A stretch of DNA of 32,560 bases from an uncultured Lachnospiraceae bacterium (GTDB lineage: Bacteria > Bacillota > Clostridia > Lachnospirales > Lachnospiraceae): positions 1 through 32,560 of the forward strand of contig URDN01000029.1 of the NCBI GenBank assembly GCA_900546495.1, read 5' to 3'. Both the position numbers and the translations under genes were made by a program. A model generated the notes under the pieces. That model saw nothing but the letters and a program-made list of their open reading frames with translations. It ran no database searches and had not been told where the DNA came from. This document shows, one piece after another, positions 24,103 to 32,507 of the stretch; position 1 is the stretch's first letter, and every line of letters begins with the position of its first letter.

Positions 24103-24717
24103 TTGAAAACAGAAACATTACATGTTACAGAAACAGAAGAAAGAATTCTGAATGCGGCACTGAAAGTTGTAAATGATGTTACGATCAGTGGAACCAGAAT
24201 GCATCTGATCGCAGAAAAGGCAGACATGGTGCAGTCAAATGTTCACTATTATTATAAAACAAAGCAGGAACTGTTAAAGGGACTGCAAGAGTGGATTTTA
24301 GAAGAATGCTACGATATGCAGCAGGTGAGCAAGAAATCAAGTAAAGATACACTGGAAGATCAGTTACATATTTTCTTTCAGCAGAAAAAAATACTGCTGA
24401 CAAAGAAGAAAGAATACGATTTTGCAGAAATTGATTTTCTTGTTCAGACAAGGATTGACGCAGACATCAGAGCACGTTTTCAGGAAGCATATGCGGTTTG
24501 GAGAGATAATATCCGGGAGATCATTATTCGTTTTTGCCCGAATATGGACGAGACAGACAAAGAACTGATTCCATACATGGCAGTATCGTTGCTTGAGGGG
24601 GCTTCGATCCAGGTGCTGGTAGATGGAAAAGGTTTTGACGCAGATAGTTATTTTGCATATGCAGAGGATATGGTTCTTCAGCAGATCAGAATTGCGATGG
24701 AGAAAAAGGAAGGGTAA
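24103..24717 (+). CDS. TetR-family transcriptional regulator (TTG start)
   Basis: The protein has 204 aa. The start is TTG at 24103, supported by AGGAGG 8 nt upstream and by the HTH beginning at once. The N-terminal TetR HTH covers about 10-56 (ERILNAALKVVNDV, GTRMHLIAEKADM, NVHYYYKTKQELL). The rest is an all-helical ligand domain of ordinary length without a recognised ligand motif. It sits between ridA and xdh, in the middle of the purine island, so control of xdh and the permeases, or of the whole island, is likely. Candidate sites are at 17314, 24022 and 24784. Confidence 0.88.
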   Translation: MKTETLHVTETEERILNAALKVVNDVTISGTRMHLIAEKADMVQSNVHYYYKTKQELLKGLQEWILEECYDMQQVSKKSSKDTLEDQLHIFFQQKKILLTKKKEYDFAEIDFLVQTRIDADIRARFQEAYAVWRDNIREIIIRFCPNMDETDKELIPYMAVSLLEGASIQVLVDGKGFDADSYFAYAEDMVLQQIRIAMEKKEG

Positions 24718-24783
24718 TTTTAATCCGATTTTTACAGGAACTTTACTATGGGGATACGAAAAGCTTTTCTGTACACTTCTGTT

Positions 24784-24797
24784 TGATTGAATAATCA
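24784..24797 (+). promoter_or_regulatory. Palindrome upstream of xdh
   Basis: TGATT-GAAT-AATCA, a 5-bp perfect inverted repeat with a 4-nt centre. It has the same 5-4-5 geometry as the ATTGA-ACGG-TCAAT site before ssnA. It lies in the 131-bp tetR-xdh gap. No convincing -35/-10 pair was found in this gap. Confidence 0.35.
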
Positions 24798-24848
24798 GTC
24801 GAAGGCATGTCTTACTATATCATTTGCATCAGGATGGGGGGCATTTCG

Positions 24849-27425
24849 ATGTATCAATTTTATGTAAACAATGAATTATATCAGGTGGAAGGCAATGGAA
24901 AACTGTTACCGTTCCTGCGGGATGTCTGTAAGTGCAAATCTGTGAAGGACGGATGCAGTGAAGGAGCCTGCGGAACCTGCCATGTGCTGGTGGACGGAGT
25001 GGCAATGAAAGCATGTATTCCGACATTGTCCATGATGGATGGAAGATCGATCCTTACGGTAGAAGGTTTTTCTGAGGAAGAAAAAGAACTGTATGCATAC
25101 GCTTTTGCGGAAGCAGGTGCTGTGCAGTGCGGATTCTGTATTCCGGGAATGGTCATCTGTACCAAGGGACTTCTGGACGTAAATCCGGATCCAACCAGAG
25201 ATGAGATCGCATTTGCATTGCGAAATAATATCTGTCGCTGCACCGGATATAAAAAAATCATGGATGCGGTAGAACTGGCCGCAAAAATCAAACGGGAAGG
25301 AAAAGGAATCCCGAAAAAAGAATTTACCTGGAAACTGGGAGAGCGCGTACCACGTTTGGATGCCAGGGAAAAGACATTAGGATATGGAGAGTATGTGGAT
25401 GATATGGAAGTGGAAGGCTTACTTCATGCAAGTGCCGTCCGTTCCAAATACCCGAGAGCGAAGGTGTTATCCATTGATATAGAGAAAGCAAAAGCGGTTC
25501 CGGGCATTGTAGATATCTTTACCGCAGCAGATATTCCGGGAGATATCAAAGTCGGACATCTGGTGCAGGACTGGGATACGATGATTCCGGTAGGTTCCAT
25601 TACCCATTATCTGGGAGATGCCATCGCACTTGTGGTTGGTGAAAATCTGGATGCTGTGGAAAAAGCGAAAAAACTGGTGAAAGTTGCATACGAAGAGCTG
25701 CCTTTTGTCAGCAATCCGCATGAAGCAATGAAAGAGGATGCACCGCTGGTGCATAGAAGCGGAAATCTGCTGGCACACAAACATGTATCCAGAGGTAATG
25801 CAAAGGAAGCCATTGCTAATGCAAAATATGTGTATACGGAAGAATTCCATACACCGTGGACGGAGCATGCTTTTCTGGAGCCGGAATGTGCAATAGGCAT
25901 GCCGTATGAGGATGGTGTGCTGATCTATTCTACGGATCAGGGAACTTACGCAACCCAGCATGAATGTGCTGAGATGCTTGGCCTTCCGAACGAGAAAGTC
26001 CGGGTTGTCAACAAACTGGTAGGCGGTGGCTTTGGCGGAAAAGAAGATATGTCTGTGCAGCATCATGCAGCACTGGCGGCTTATCTGCTGAAACGTCCGG
26101 TTAAAGTAAAATTAACGAGACAGGAAAGTATTCTGATCCATCCGAAACGGCATCCGATGGATATGAAATTTACGGTTGGATGTGATGAAAATGGTATTAT
26201 TCAGGGCGTTATGGCGACGGTTATCTCTGATACCGGAGCGTATGCATCCTTAGGCGGACCGGTTCTGGAACGTGCCTGTACTCATGCAGCCGGCCCGTAC
26301 AATTATCAGAACTTCGAGATTGACGGAAAAGCATATTATACAAATAATCCGCCGGCAGGAGCTTTCCGTGGGTTTGGTGTCACACAGACCTGCTTCTGTA
26401 TGGAAATGATGCTGACAAAGCTGGCAGAGCAGATCGGCATCAGTGCCTGGGAGATCCGCTACCGCAATGCGATCCGGCCGGGACAGGTACTTCCAAACGG
26501 TCAGATCGTAGATGAGTCTACCGGTTTGGTAGAGACACTGGAAGCGGTCAAAGACGTATTTGAAAACAATCAGTATGTCGGTATTGCCTGTGCCATGAAA
26601 AATGCCGGTGTTGGCGTTGGTATCCCGGATTTTGGAAGAGCGATCCTTGCCATTGTAGACGGAAAAATGCATATCCGTTCCGGTGCTTCCTGCATCGGTC
26701 AGGGTCTTGGAACAGTACTGGTGCAGATGGTTATCGAAAATACAGGCCTGACTCGTGATGATATCGTATACGATGCAGCAAATACCATTAATGCACCGGA
26801 TTCCGGAACGACATCCGGTTCCAGACAGACATTAGTTACCGGTGAAGCGGTGCGCCGCGCTTGTGAATTATTTAACGAAGCGAGAAAGACGAAAAGTATG
26901 GAGGAACTTGAGGGCGAAGAGTTTTACGGAGAATATCTGGCAAAAACAGATAAACTTGGCGCAGATGTTCCAAATCCGGTTTCCCATGTGGCATATGGAT
27001 ATGCAACGCAGGTGTGCGTGTTAGACAAGGACGGAAGAGTGGAAAAAATTGTGGCTGCCCATGATGTGGGACGCGCGGTAAATCCGTTGTCTGTGGAAGG
27101 CCAGATCGAAGGAGGCGTGATCATGTCACTTGGTTACGCACTGCGGGAGAGATATGATCTGAAGGATTGTAAACCATTATCCAAATATGGAACGCTTGGA
27201 TTATTCCGTGCAAACCAGATTCCGGAAGTGGAAAGTATCGTTGTAGAAAAAGAGGGACTGAATGTGGCATGTGGAGCTATCGGTATCGGTGAGATTACAT
27301 CGATTCCGACGGCGCCGGCTATCGCAGCAGCTTATTACCGTTATGACGGTAAATATCGTACCAGCCTTCCGCTTGTGGATACACCTTATGAGGCAGAAAT
27401 GCAGCATACAAAGGGGGTGCAGTAA
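24849..27425 (+). CDS. Xanthine dehydrogenase, fused Fe-S/molybdenum type (selenium-dependent-like)
   Basis: The protein has 858 aa from the ATG at 24849 (GGGGGG upstream, and the ferredoxin domain begins directly); an earlier ATG at 24807 lacks a site. Domains are a plant-type [2Fe-2S] (C36, C41, C44, C56), a second [2Fe-2S] (C94, C97, C129, C131), an a/b-hammerhead (about 165-285) and the molybdopterin domain (about 290-850). The latter has GGGFGGKED, PAGAFRGFG, IGQGLGTVL and the catalytic-Glu motif GIGEITS. No FAD domain is fused and no FAD subunit is adjacent. Length and layout match the family of xanthine dehydrogenases found with selenium-cofactor genes (such as the Enterococcus faecalis one). 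It interconverts xanthine/hypoxanthine and urate, possibly in the reductive direction here. Confidence 0.9.
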   Translation: MYQFYVNNELYQVEGNGKLLPFLRDVCKCKSVKDGCSEGACGTCHVLVDGVAMKACIPTLSMMDGRSILTVEGFSEEEKELYAYAFAEAGAVQCGFCIPGMVICTKGLLDVNPDPTRDEIAFALRNNICRCTGYKKIMDAVELAAKIKREGKGIPKKEFTWKLGERVPRLDAREKTLGYGEYVDDMEVEGLLHASAVRSKYPRAKVLSIDIEKAKAVPGIVDIFTAADIPGDIKVGHLVQDWDTMIPVGSITHYLGDAIALVVGENLDAVEKAKKLVKVAYEELPFVSNPHEAMKEDAPLVHRSGNLLAHKHVSRGNAKEAIANAKYVYTEEFHTPWTEHAFLEPECAIGMPYEDGVLIYSTDQGTYATQHECAEMLGLPNEKVRVVNKLVGGGFGGKEDMSVQHHAALAAYLLKRPVKVKLTRQESILIHPKRHPMDMKFTVGCDENGIIQGVMATVISDTGAYASLGGPVLERACTHAAGPYNYQNFEIDGKAYYTNNPPAGAFRGFGVTQTCFCMEMMLTKLAEQIGISAWEIRYRNAIRPGQVLPNGQIVDESTGLVETLEAVKDVFENNQYVGIACAMKNAGVGVGIPDFGRAILAIVDGKMHIRSGASCIGQGLGTVLVQMVIENTGLTRDDIVYDAANTINAPDSGTTSGSRQTLVTGEAVRRACELFNEARKTKSMEELEGEEFYGEYLAKTDKLGADVPNPVSHVAYGYATQVCVLDKDGRVEKIVAAHDVGRAVNPLSVEGQIEGGVIMSLGYALRERYDLKDCKPLSKYGTLGLFRANQIPEVESIVVEKEGLNVACGAIGIGEITSIPTAPAIAAAYYRYDGKYRTSLPLVDTPYEAEMQHTKGVQ

Positions 27426-27427
27426 CG

Positions 27428-27892
27428 ATGAAAAAACGAATTCGAAAGTTTGCTTATGTGGCATGCAACGGCGGGGAACACAATCATAATTGTCAGTACG
27501 GATGTATCGGATGTGGCGCCTGTGTGGAAGCCTGTCGAAAAGGTGCGGTAACTATAAATGCACAGGGTGTGGCAGAAATTGAACGCGAAAATTGTGTGGG
27601 CTGTAGGCTGTGCGAGAAGGTCTGTCCGCAGAACCTCATTCACATGCATAATGTGGGGGAGCCGTTTCTGGTGCGTTGTTCCAATCATGATATGGGGGCA
27701 CTGGCGCGAAATGCCTGTGATGTGAGCTGCATCGGTTGTGGTCTGTGTCACAGAAATTGTCCGAGTGAGGCAATACAGATAGAAAATAATTGTGCTGTGA
27801 TTTATGAAGAGGACTGTTTATCCTGTGGAAATTGTGTGGTGAAGTGTCCTCGAAATGCAATTTTTGATATCCGTGGATTTATAAAGAAATAG
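27428..27892 (+). CDS. Polyferredoxin-like 4Fe-4S protein, electron partner of Xdh
   Basis: The protein has 154 aa and starts 2 nt after the xdh stop; its ribosome site (GGGGGTG) is inside the xdh end, so translation is coupled. Four Cys-rich motifs are visible: CIGCGACVEAC, CVGCRLCEKVC, CIGCGLCHRNC and CLSCGNCVVKC, enough for four [4Fe-4S] clusters. Extra cysteines (VACNGG.., NCQYGC) precede the first. It resembles the ferredoxin part of RnfB without its membrane anchor. The position suggests that Xdh exchanges electrons with a low-potential ferredoxin pool instead of through an FAD subunit to NAD. The function is inferred from sequence and place. Confidence 0.88.
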   Translation: MKKRIRKFAYVACNGGEHNHNCQYGCIGCGACVEACRKGAVTINAQGVAEIERENCVGCRLCEKVCPQNLIHMHNVGEPFLVRCSNHDMGALARNACDVSCIGCGLCHRNCPSEAIQIENNCAVIYEEDCLSCGNCVVKCPRNAIFDIRGFIKK

Positions 27893-27934
27893 TAAAAAAA
27901 TAAAGAGAAGTACATAAAGAGGAGGATTTATGTA

Positions 27935-29287
27935 ATGGAAAAGGCAAAAAGAAAATACGCGTCTATTTTCGAACTTGATGGAATTCCGCAGATGAGCAAA
28001 GCGCTTCCGCTGGCTTTGCAGCACGTTGTAGCAATGATCGTAGGTTGTGTTACTCCGGCAATCATTGTGGCAGGAGTAGCAGGACTCGACAACGCAAACC
28101 GCGTTATGCTGATTCAGTCAGCGCTGATCGTATCCGCACTTTCTACGTTTTTACAGTTGTTCCCGATCGGTAAAAAAGGCGGCTTCCGTCTGGGCTCCGG
28201 ATTACCGGTTATCATGGGTGTCAGCTTTGCTTATGTAGCAAGTATGCAGGCCATCGCAGCTGACAGTGGAATTGCAGCAATATTTGGAGCACAGATTGTT
28301 GGTGGTATTATCGCAGTCATCATCGGATTCTTCATTGACAAGATCCGAAAAGTATTCCCACCATTAGTAACAGGAACGGTTGTATTTACCATCGGACTTT
28401 CCCTGTATCCGACCGCTGTAAACTACATGGCAGGTGGAGCTTCCAGCGCAAACTACGGACATTGGACAAACTGGCTGGTAGCATTTATCACACTTGCCAT
28501 CGTTACATTTTTAAATCACTTTACCAAAGGGTTTGTAAAACTGGCTTCTATCCTGATCGGTATCATCTGTGGTTATATCATTGCAGCATGTTTCGGCATG
28601 GTTAATCTGACCGCAGTAGCACAGGCAAGCTTTTTCCAGGCTCCGCAGATCATGCATTTCGGTATCAAATTTGAGCCATCCTCCTGTATTGCCATCGGAT
28701 TACTGTTTGCCATTAATGCGATTCAGGCCATCGGAGACTTTACCGCAACTACAACAGGAAGTATGGATCGTGAACCGACCGACAAAGAGTTAAAAGGTGC
28801 CATCGTAGGATATGGATGTACAAATATTCTCGGTGCATTTCTTGGCGGTCTGCCGACTGCTTCCTACAGTCAGAACGTAGGTATCGTTACAACAACGAAA
28901 GTTATCAACCGTGTTGTCCTGGGACTGGGCGCAGGTATCCTGCTGATCGCAGGTCTGGTACCGAAATTCTCAGCGTTACTGACAACGATTCCTCAGTGTG
29001 TACTTGGTGGCGCAACAATTTCTGTATTTGCATCCATCGCAATGACAGGTATCAAGCTGATCACTACACAGGAGATGAACTTTAGAAATACATCTGTGGT
29101 AGGTCTGGCTGTTGCACTCGGTGTTGGTGTGACACAGGCATCCGCATCTCTTGGAATGTTCCCGGCATGGGTGACAACTGTATTTGGAAAAACTCCGGTT
29201 GTTATCGCAACTGTAGCTGCTGTATTCTTAAATCTTGTATTGCCACAGGAAAAACCGGCAGAGAAGAAAGAAACAGAAGAAAAGTAA
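27935..29287 (+). CDS. NCS2-family urate/xanthine permease, copy 1
   Basis: The protein has 450 aa with AGGAGG before the ATG. It is a nucleobase:cation symporter-2 with about 12-14 membrane segments. It carries the N-terminal QHVVAMIVGCVTPAIIVAG, the helix-8 region NAIQAIGDFTATT and the signature SYSQNVGIVTTTKV. It is closest in feel to the UacT/XanQ/PbuX group that imports urate or xanthine with protons. It directly follows the ferredoxin and ends at a strong terminator, which makes it the end of the xdh operon. Which purine it carries cannot be read from the sequence. Confidence 0.92.
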   Translation: MEKAKRKYASIFELDGIPQMSKALPLALQHVVAMIVGCVTPAIIVAGVAGLDNANRVMLIQSALIVSALSTFLQLFPIGKKGGFRLGSGLPVIMGVSFAYVASMQAIAADSGIAAIFGAQIVGGIIAVIIGFFIDKIRKVFPPLVTGTVVFTIGLSLYPTAVNYMAGGASSANYGHWTNWLVAFITLAIVTFLNHFTKGFVKLASILIGIICGYIIAACFGMVNLTAVAQASFFQAPQIMHFGIKFEPSSCIAIGLLFAINAIQAIGDFTATTTGSMDREPTDKELKGAIVGYGCTNILGAFLGGLPTASYSQNVGIVTTTKVINRVVLGLGAGILLIAGLVPKFSALLTTIPQCVLGGATISVFASIAMTGIKLITTQEMNFRNTSVVGLAVALGVGVTQASASLGMFPAWVTTVFGKTPVVIATVAAVFLNLVLPQEKPAEKKETEEK

Positions 29288-29308
29288 AATTAGATAAAGT
29301 TAATAACG

Positions 29309-29358
29309 AAAGCTCTCTCCTTTACAGATTTGAAAAACTGTAAAGGAGAGAGCTTTTT
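29309..29358 (+). terminator. Strong intrinsic terminator after permease 1
   Basis: A perfect 19-bp stem (AAAGCTCTCTCCTTTACAG / its complement, 29309-29327 and 29338-29356) with a 10-nt loop; the T run extends to 29358. Confidence 0.93.
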
Positions 29359-29406
29359 ATTAGCAACGCTAACGAATATGATAAATATAATTCATAAGTG
29401 TGGCGG

Positions 29407-29599
29407 TTGTAAAACGGAAAATGCCTGCGTTATAATATAATATCTGAGAAAAAAGGAATGCAAAAATGTTACAGTTTATACGCGCCATTCGCAAAACACC
29501 ATTTCGGGCTTTTCTGCCCCTTCCTGAATTTATTTCAAGAAGGTGACTCACAACATGTGATGAGTGAGCTGTAATGTAAAAGATGGAGGATTTTAGTAC
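29407..29599 (+). promoter_or_regulatory. Promoter and leader of permease 2
   Basis: TTGTAA (29407-29412), an 18-nt spacer, TATAAT (29431-29436), the same -35/spacing/-10 as before ridA. The leader of about 155 nt has a hairpin near 29522-29541 (CCTGAA..TTCAAGAAGG) and another near 29546-29564 (CTCACA..TGTGATGAG). GCCATTCGCAAAA near 29486 resembles an R2 end. No purine riboswitch signature was recognised. Confidence 0.6.
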
Positions 29600-30937
29600 A
29601 TGAAAAAGATAAAGGAAAAAAATGCATCTATTTTCGAATTAAATGGTATTCCACAGTTGAGCAAAGCGCTTCCGCTGGCTTTGCAGCATGTAGTAGCAAT
29701 GATCGTGGGCTGTGTAACACCGGCAATCATTGTGGCAGGAGTTGCAGGTCTCGAGGGAGCAAACCGTGTCATGCTGATTCAGTCGGCACTGGTCGTTTCA
29801 GCACTTTCCACGTTTTTACAGTTGTTTCCAATCGGACCGAAAAACGGTTTTCGTCTTGGCGCCGGCTTACCGGTTATTATGGGAACGAGTTTTGCATATG
29901 TGGCAAGCATGCAGGCTATTGCAGCGGATGTAGGCATTGCAGCAATATTTGGAGCACAGATCTTTGGTGGTATCATCGCGGCGGTCATCGGATTTTTTAT
30001 TGACAAGATCCGAAAAGTATTTCCACCGCTTGTAACAGGAACGGTTGTATTTACCATCGGACTTTCTCTGTATCCGACGGCTGTAAACTATATGGCAGGT
30101 GGTGCATCCAGTGCAAATTACGGACACTGGACAAATTGGCTGGTTGCTATCATCACGCTGGCCATCGTGACATTTTTGAATCATTTTACAAAAGGATTCT
30201 TAAAACTGGCATCTATCCTGATCGGTATCATCTGCGGTTATATTATTGCAGCATGTTTCGGTATGGTAGATCTGAGTGCTGTGGCGCAGGCAAGCTTTTT
30301 CCAGATGCCGCAGATCATGCATTTTGGCATTGAGTTTGATCCGTCTTCCTGCATTGCCATTGGATTATTATTTGCCATTAATGCGATTCAGGCCATTGGC
30401 GACTTTACCGCAACAACAACCGGCGGTATGGACCGTGAGCCGACAGATAAGGAGTTAAAGGGTGCTATCGTTGGATATGGATGCACCAATATCATTGGAG
30501 CATTCTTAGGTGGTCTTCCGACTGCTTCTTATAGTCAGAACGTAGGTATTGTGACTACGACAAAAGTTATTAACCGTTCTGTCCTTGGAATGTCTGCGGG
30601 TATTTTACTGGTTGCGGGGCTGGTACCGAAGTTTTCCGCATTGCTGACAACCATTCCGCAGTGTGTGCTTGGTGGAGCAACGATTTCTGTATTTGCATCT
30701 ATCGCAATGACCGGTATCAAGCTGATCACAAGCCAGCCGATGAGTTATCGAAATACTTCTATTGTTGGCTTGTCCGTGGCGCTTGGCGTTGGTGTGACAC
30801 AGGCGTCTGCGTCTCTGGGAATGTTCCCGGCGTGGGTGACAACGGTATTTGGTAAGACACCGGTTGTTATTGCAACGGTGACTGCGGTATTTTTAAATCT
30901 TGTGCTGCCGAAAGATAAAACGGCAGAGAAGAAATAA
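29600..30937 (+). CDS. NCS2-family urate/xanthine permease, copy 2
   Basis: The protein has 445 aa with GGAGGA before the ATG. Aligned by hand with copy 1, about 40 positions differ, so the two are roughly 90% identical. The differences gather at both ends and in loops, while helix-8 (AIQAIGDFTATTTG) and the YSQNVGIVTTTK motif are the same. Substrate choice should be close, but notable changes are N/D and K/E in the helix 7-8 loop (FGMVDLSAV, FGIEFDPSS). It has its own promoter and terminator, so the pair may serve different growth conditions. It is a tandem duplication. Confidence 0.92.
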   Translation: MKKIKEKNASIFELNGIPQLSKALPLALQHVVAMIVGCVTPAIIVAGVAGLEGANRVMLIQSALVVSALSTFLQLFPIGPKNGFRLGAGLPVIMGTSFAYVASMQAIAADVGIAAIFGAQIFGGIIAAVIGFFIDKIRKVFPPLVTGTVVFTIGLSLYPTAVNYMAGGASSANYGHWTNWLVAIITLAIVTFLNHFTKGFLKLASILIGIICGYIIAACFGMVDLSAVAQASFFQMPQIMHFGIEFDPSSCIAIGLLFAINAIQAIGDFTATTTGGMDREPTDKELKGAIVGYGCTNIIGAFLGGLPTASYSQNVGIVTTTKVINRSVLGMSAGILLVAGLVPKFSALLTTIPQCVLGGATISVFASIAMTGIKLITSQPMSYRNTSIVGLSVALGVGVTQASASLGMFPAWVTTVFGKTPVVIATVTAVFLNLVLPKDKTAEKK

Positions 30938-30945
30938 CTTTCTGT

Positions 30946-31073
30946 CAGAACGTCAGGATATAGAAAAAATTATTGTTTGGCAGACAGTCAGAATATAGAA
31001 AAAATTATTGCCTGACAGAAGGTCGGAACATAGAACAAAAATCAGTGTCTGTTCAGCAAGTCAGAAAAAATAC
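30946..31073 (+). repeat. Degenerate direct repeats, period 35 bp
   Basis: Units begin CAGAACGTCAGGATATAGAA (30946), CAGACAGTCAGAATATAGAA (30981), CAGAAGGTCGGAACATAGAA (31016), and a shorter one CAGCAAGTCAGAAAAAATAC (31054). The first two share AAAAATTATTG after these. It lies directly downstream of permease 2 and before its terminator. It has no open frame and is not CRISPR-like because the repeats abut without spacers. Confidence 0.6.
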
Positions 31074-31101
31074 ATATGTGTTGTATATAAGATTGTGAGA
31101 G

Positions 31102-31131
31102 GAAGCCCTGCAAATTTGGGGCTTCTTTTTT
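31102..31131 (+). terminator. Intrinsic terminator after permease 2
   Basis: GAAGCCC (31102-31108) pairs with GGGCTTC (31119-31125), followed by six T. Confidence 0.85.
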
Positions 31132-31343
31132 ATTGCAGATTATTGGATTTATTCGGGGATCTATTAGGTTGGTGTGAAGTATATGAGAAGGATGGATGAG
31201 TGTGAGCAAATCGTTTTTATTTACTATGAAAGGGAAAATGTAAATGGCATAACTGGGAGGTGTATGATAAAATATATTCTATATAAGGTTTGTTTCAAAT
31301 GATGAAAATCATAGAGAATTTTTTATAAAAAGGGGATTTTACG
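31132..31343. other. Gene-free gap before the aminotransferase gene
   Basis: This is 212 bp of AT-rich sequence. I see no gene, no clear promoter pair and no strong hairpin; only the AGGGGA ribosome site of the next gene near its end. Confidence 0.5.
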
Positions 31344-32483
31344 ATGATATATTTTGATAATGCAGCAACGACACGACAAAAACCGCAGGAAGTTGTGCAG
31401 GCAGTCACAGATGCATTGTGTTCGCTTGGAAATGCGGGAAGAGGGGCGCACGAAGCGACATTGCAGGCTTCCCGCACGATTTACGATACAAGACGGAAAC
31501 TGGCAGAATTCTTCCATGCGGAAAGTCCGGAGCGGATGGTGTTTACCGGCAACGCAACGGAAAGTCTGAACACAGCAATGAAAGGATTATTAAATCCGGG
31601 AGACCATGTGATCACCACGCAGTTGGAGCATAATTCTGTTCTTCGACCGCTTTATGAAATGGAAGAAAAAGGTGTGGAACTGACGATTGTAAAAGCGGAT
31701 GTACAGGGCAGAGTTTCGTTAGAGGATATGGAGACGGCGATCCGGTCGGAGACAAAGGCAATTATCTGTACCCACGGATCCAATGTTACCGGAAATCTGG
31801 TAGATATTGCAGCAGTCGGAGAACTGGCACGGAAGCATGAAATTCTGTTTGTGGTGGATGCATCACAAACCGCAGGGGTATTTCCTATCGATGTGCAGGC
31901 AATGCATATTGATATTCTGTGCTTTACCGGACACAAAAGCCTGCTTGGTCCGCAGGGAACCGGCGGGCTCTATGTCAGAACCGGCTTGCAGCTTCGTCCG
32001 TTAAAGAGCGGCGGCAGCGGCGTACAGACGTACAGCAAAAAGCATCCGCAGCAGATGCCGACGGCGCTGGAAGCCGGAACGTTAAACGGACATGGAATTG
32101 CTGGGCTGGATGCGGCATTAGATTACCTGATGCGAACAGGCATTGATATAATTCGGGAAAAAGAACAGAAACTGATGTGGCAGTTTTATGAAGGCATCCG
32201 TGAGATTCCGGGTGTGAAGATCTACGGTGATTTTTTACAGAAAAACCGTTGTCCGATCGTGTCCTTTAATATTGGGGATTATGATTCCTCAGAAGTCAGT
32301 GATGAACTGTTTGAGGGATGGGAGATTTCTACAAGGCCGGGCGGACACTGTGCACCGCTGATGCATGAGGCACTTGGAACGGTAGAGCAGGGCGCTGTGC
32401 GGTTCAGTTTTTCCCATTATAATACCGCGGAGGAAGTGGAGACAGCAATCGCGGCGGTGAGAGAACTGGCGGAAGAAGAGTAA
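31344..32483 (+). CDS. Class-V aminotransferase, cysteine desulfurase/selenocysteine lyase-like
   Basis: The protein has 379 aa and is PLP-dependent. It starts MIYFDNAATT, with EHNS at 95-98, Asp172 in VVDASQ, Schiff-base Lys198 in FTGHKSL and a candidate catalytic Cys336 in RPGGHCAPLM, aligned with the SufS/CsdB active-site loop. It resembles the desulfurase-like family whose Enterococcus faecalis member lies in the selenium-dependent molybdenum hydroxylase cluster next to selD (from memory). It may supply sulfur or selenium to the molybdenum cofactor of Xdh. A general Fe-S role is the alternative, but no sufBCD or iscU is nearby in the window. AGGGGA precedes the ATG. Confidence 0.88.
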   Translation: MIYFDNAATTRQKPQEVVQAVTDALCSLGNAGRGAHEATLQASRTIYDTRRKLAEFFHAESPERMVFTGNATESLNTAMKGLLNPGDHVITTQLEHNSVLRPLYEMEEKGVELTIVKADVQGRVSLEDMETAIRSETKAIICTHGSNVTGNLVDIAAVGELARKHEILFVVDASQTAGVFPIDVQAMHIDILCFTGHKSLLGPQGTGGLYVRTGLQLRPLKSGGSGVQTYSKKHPQQMPTALEAGTLNGHGIAGLDAALDYLMRTGIDIIREKEQKLMWQFYEGIREIPGVKIYGDFLQKNRCPIVSFNIGDYDSSEVSDELFEGWEISTRPGGHCAPLMHEALGTVEQGAVRFSFSHYNTAEEVETAIAAVRELAEEE

Positions 32484-32507
32484 TGTAATTATGATATGGT
32501 TTGTGAT

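Noticed and set aside
29437..29599. Purine riboswitch upstream of permease 2
   Set aside because: I could not find the conserved three-way-junction bases of the guanine/adenine family; the hairpins seen do not match it. Other xanthine-binding classes cannot be excluded by eye.
30946..31073. CRISPR array
   Set aside because: The units abut with no unique spacers, diverge from each other, and no cas gene is nearby.
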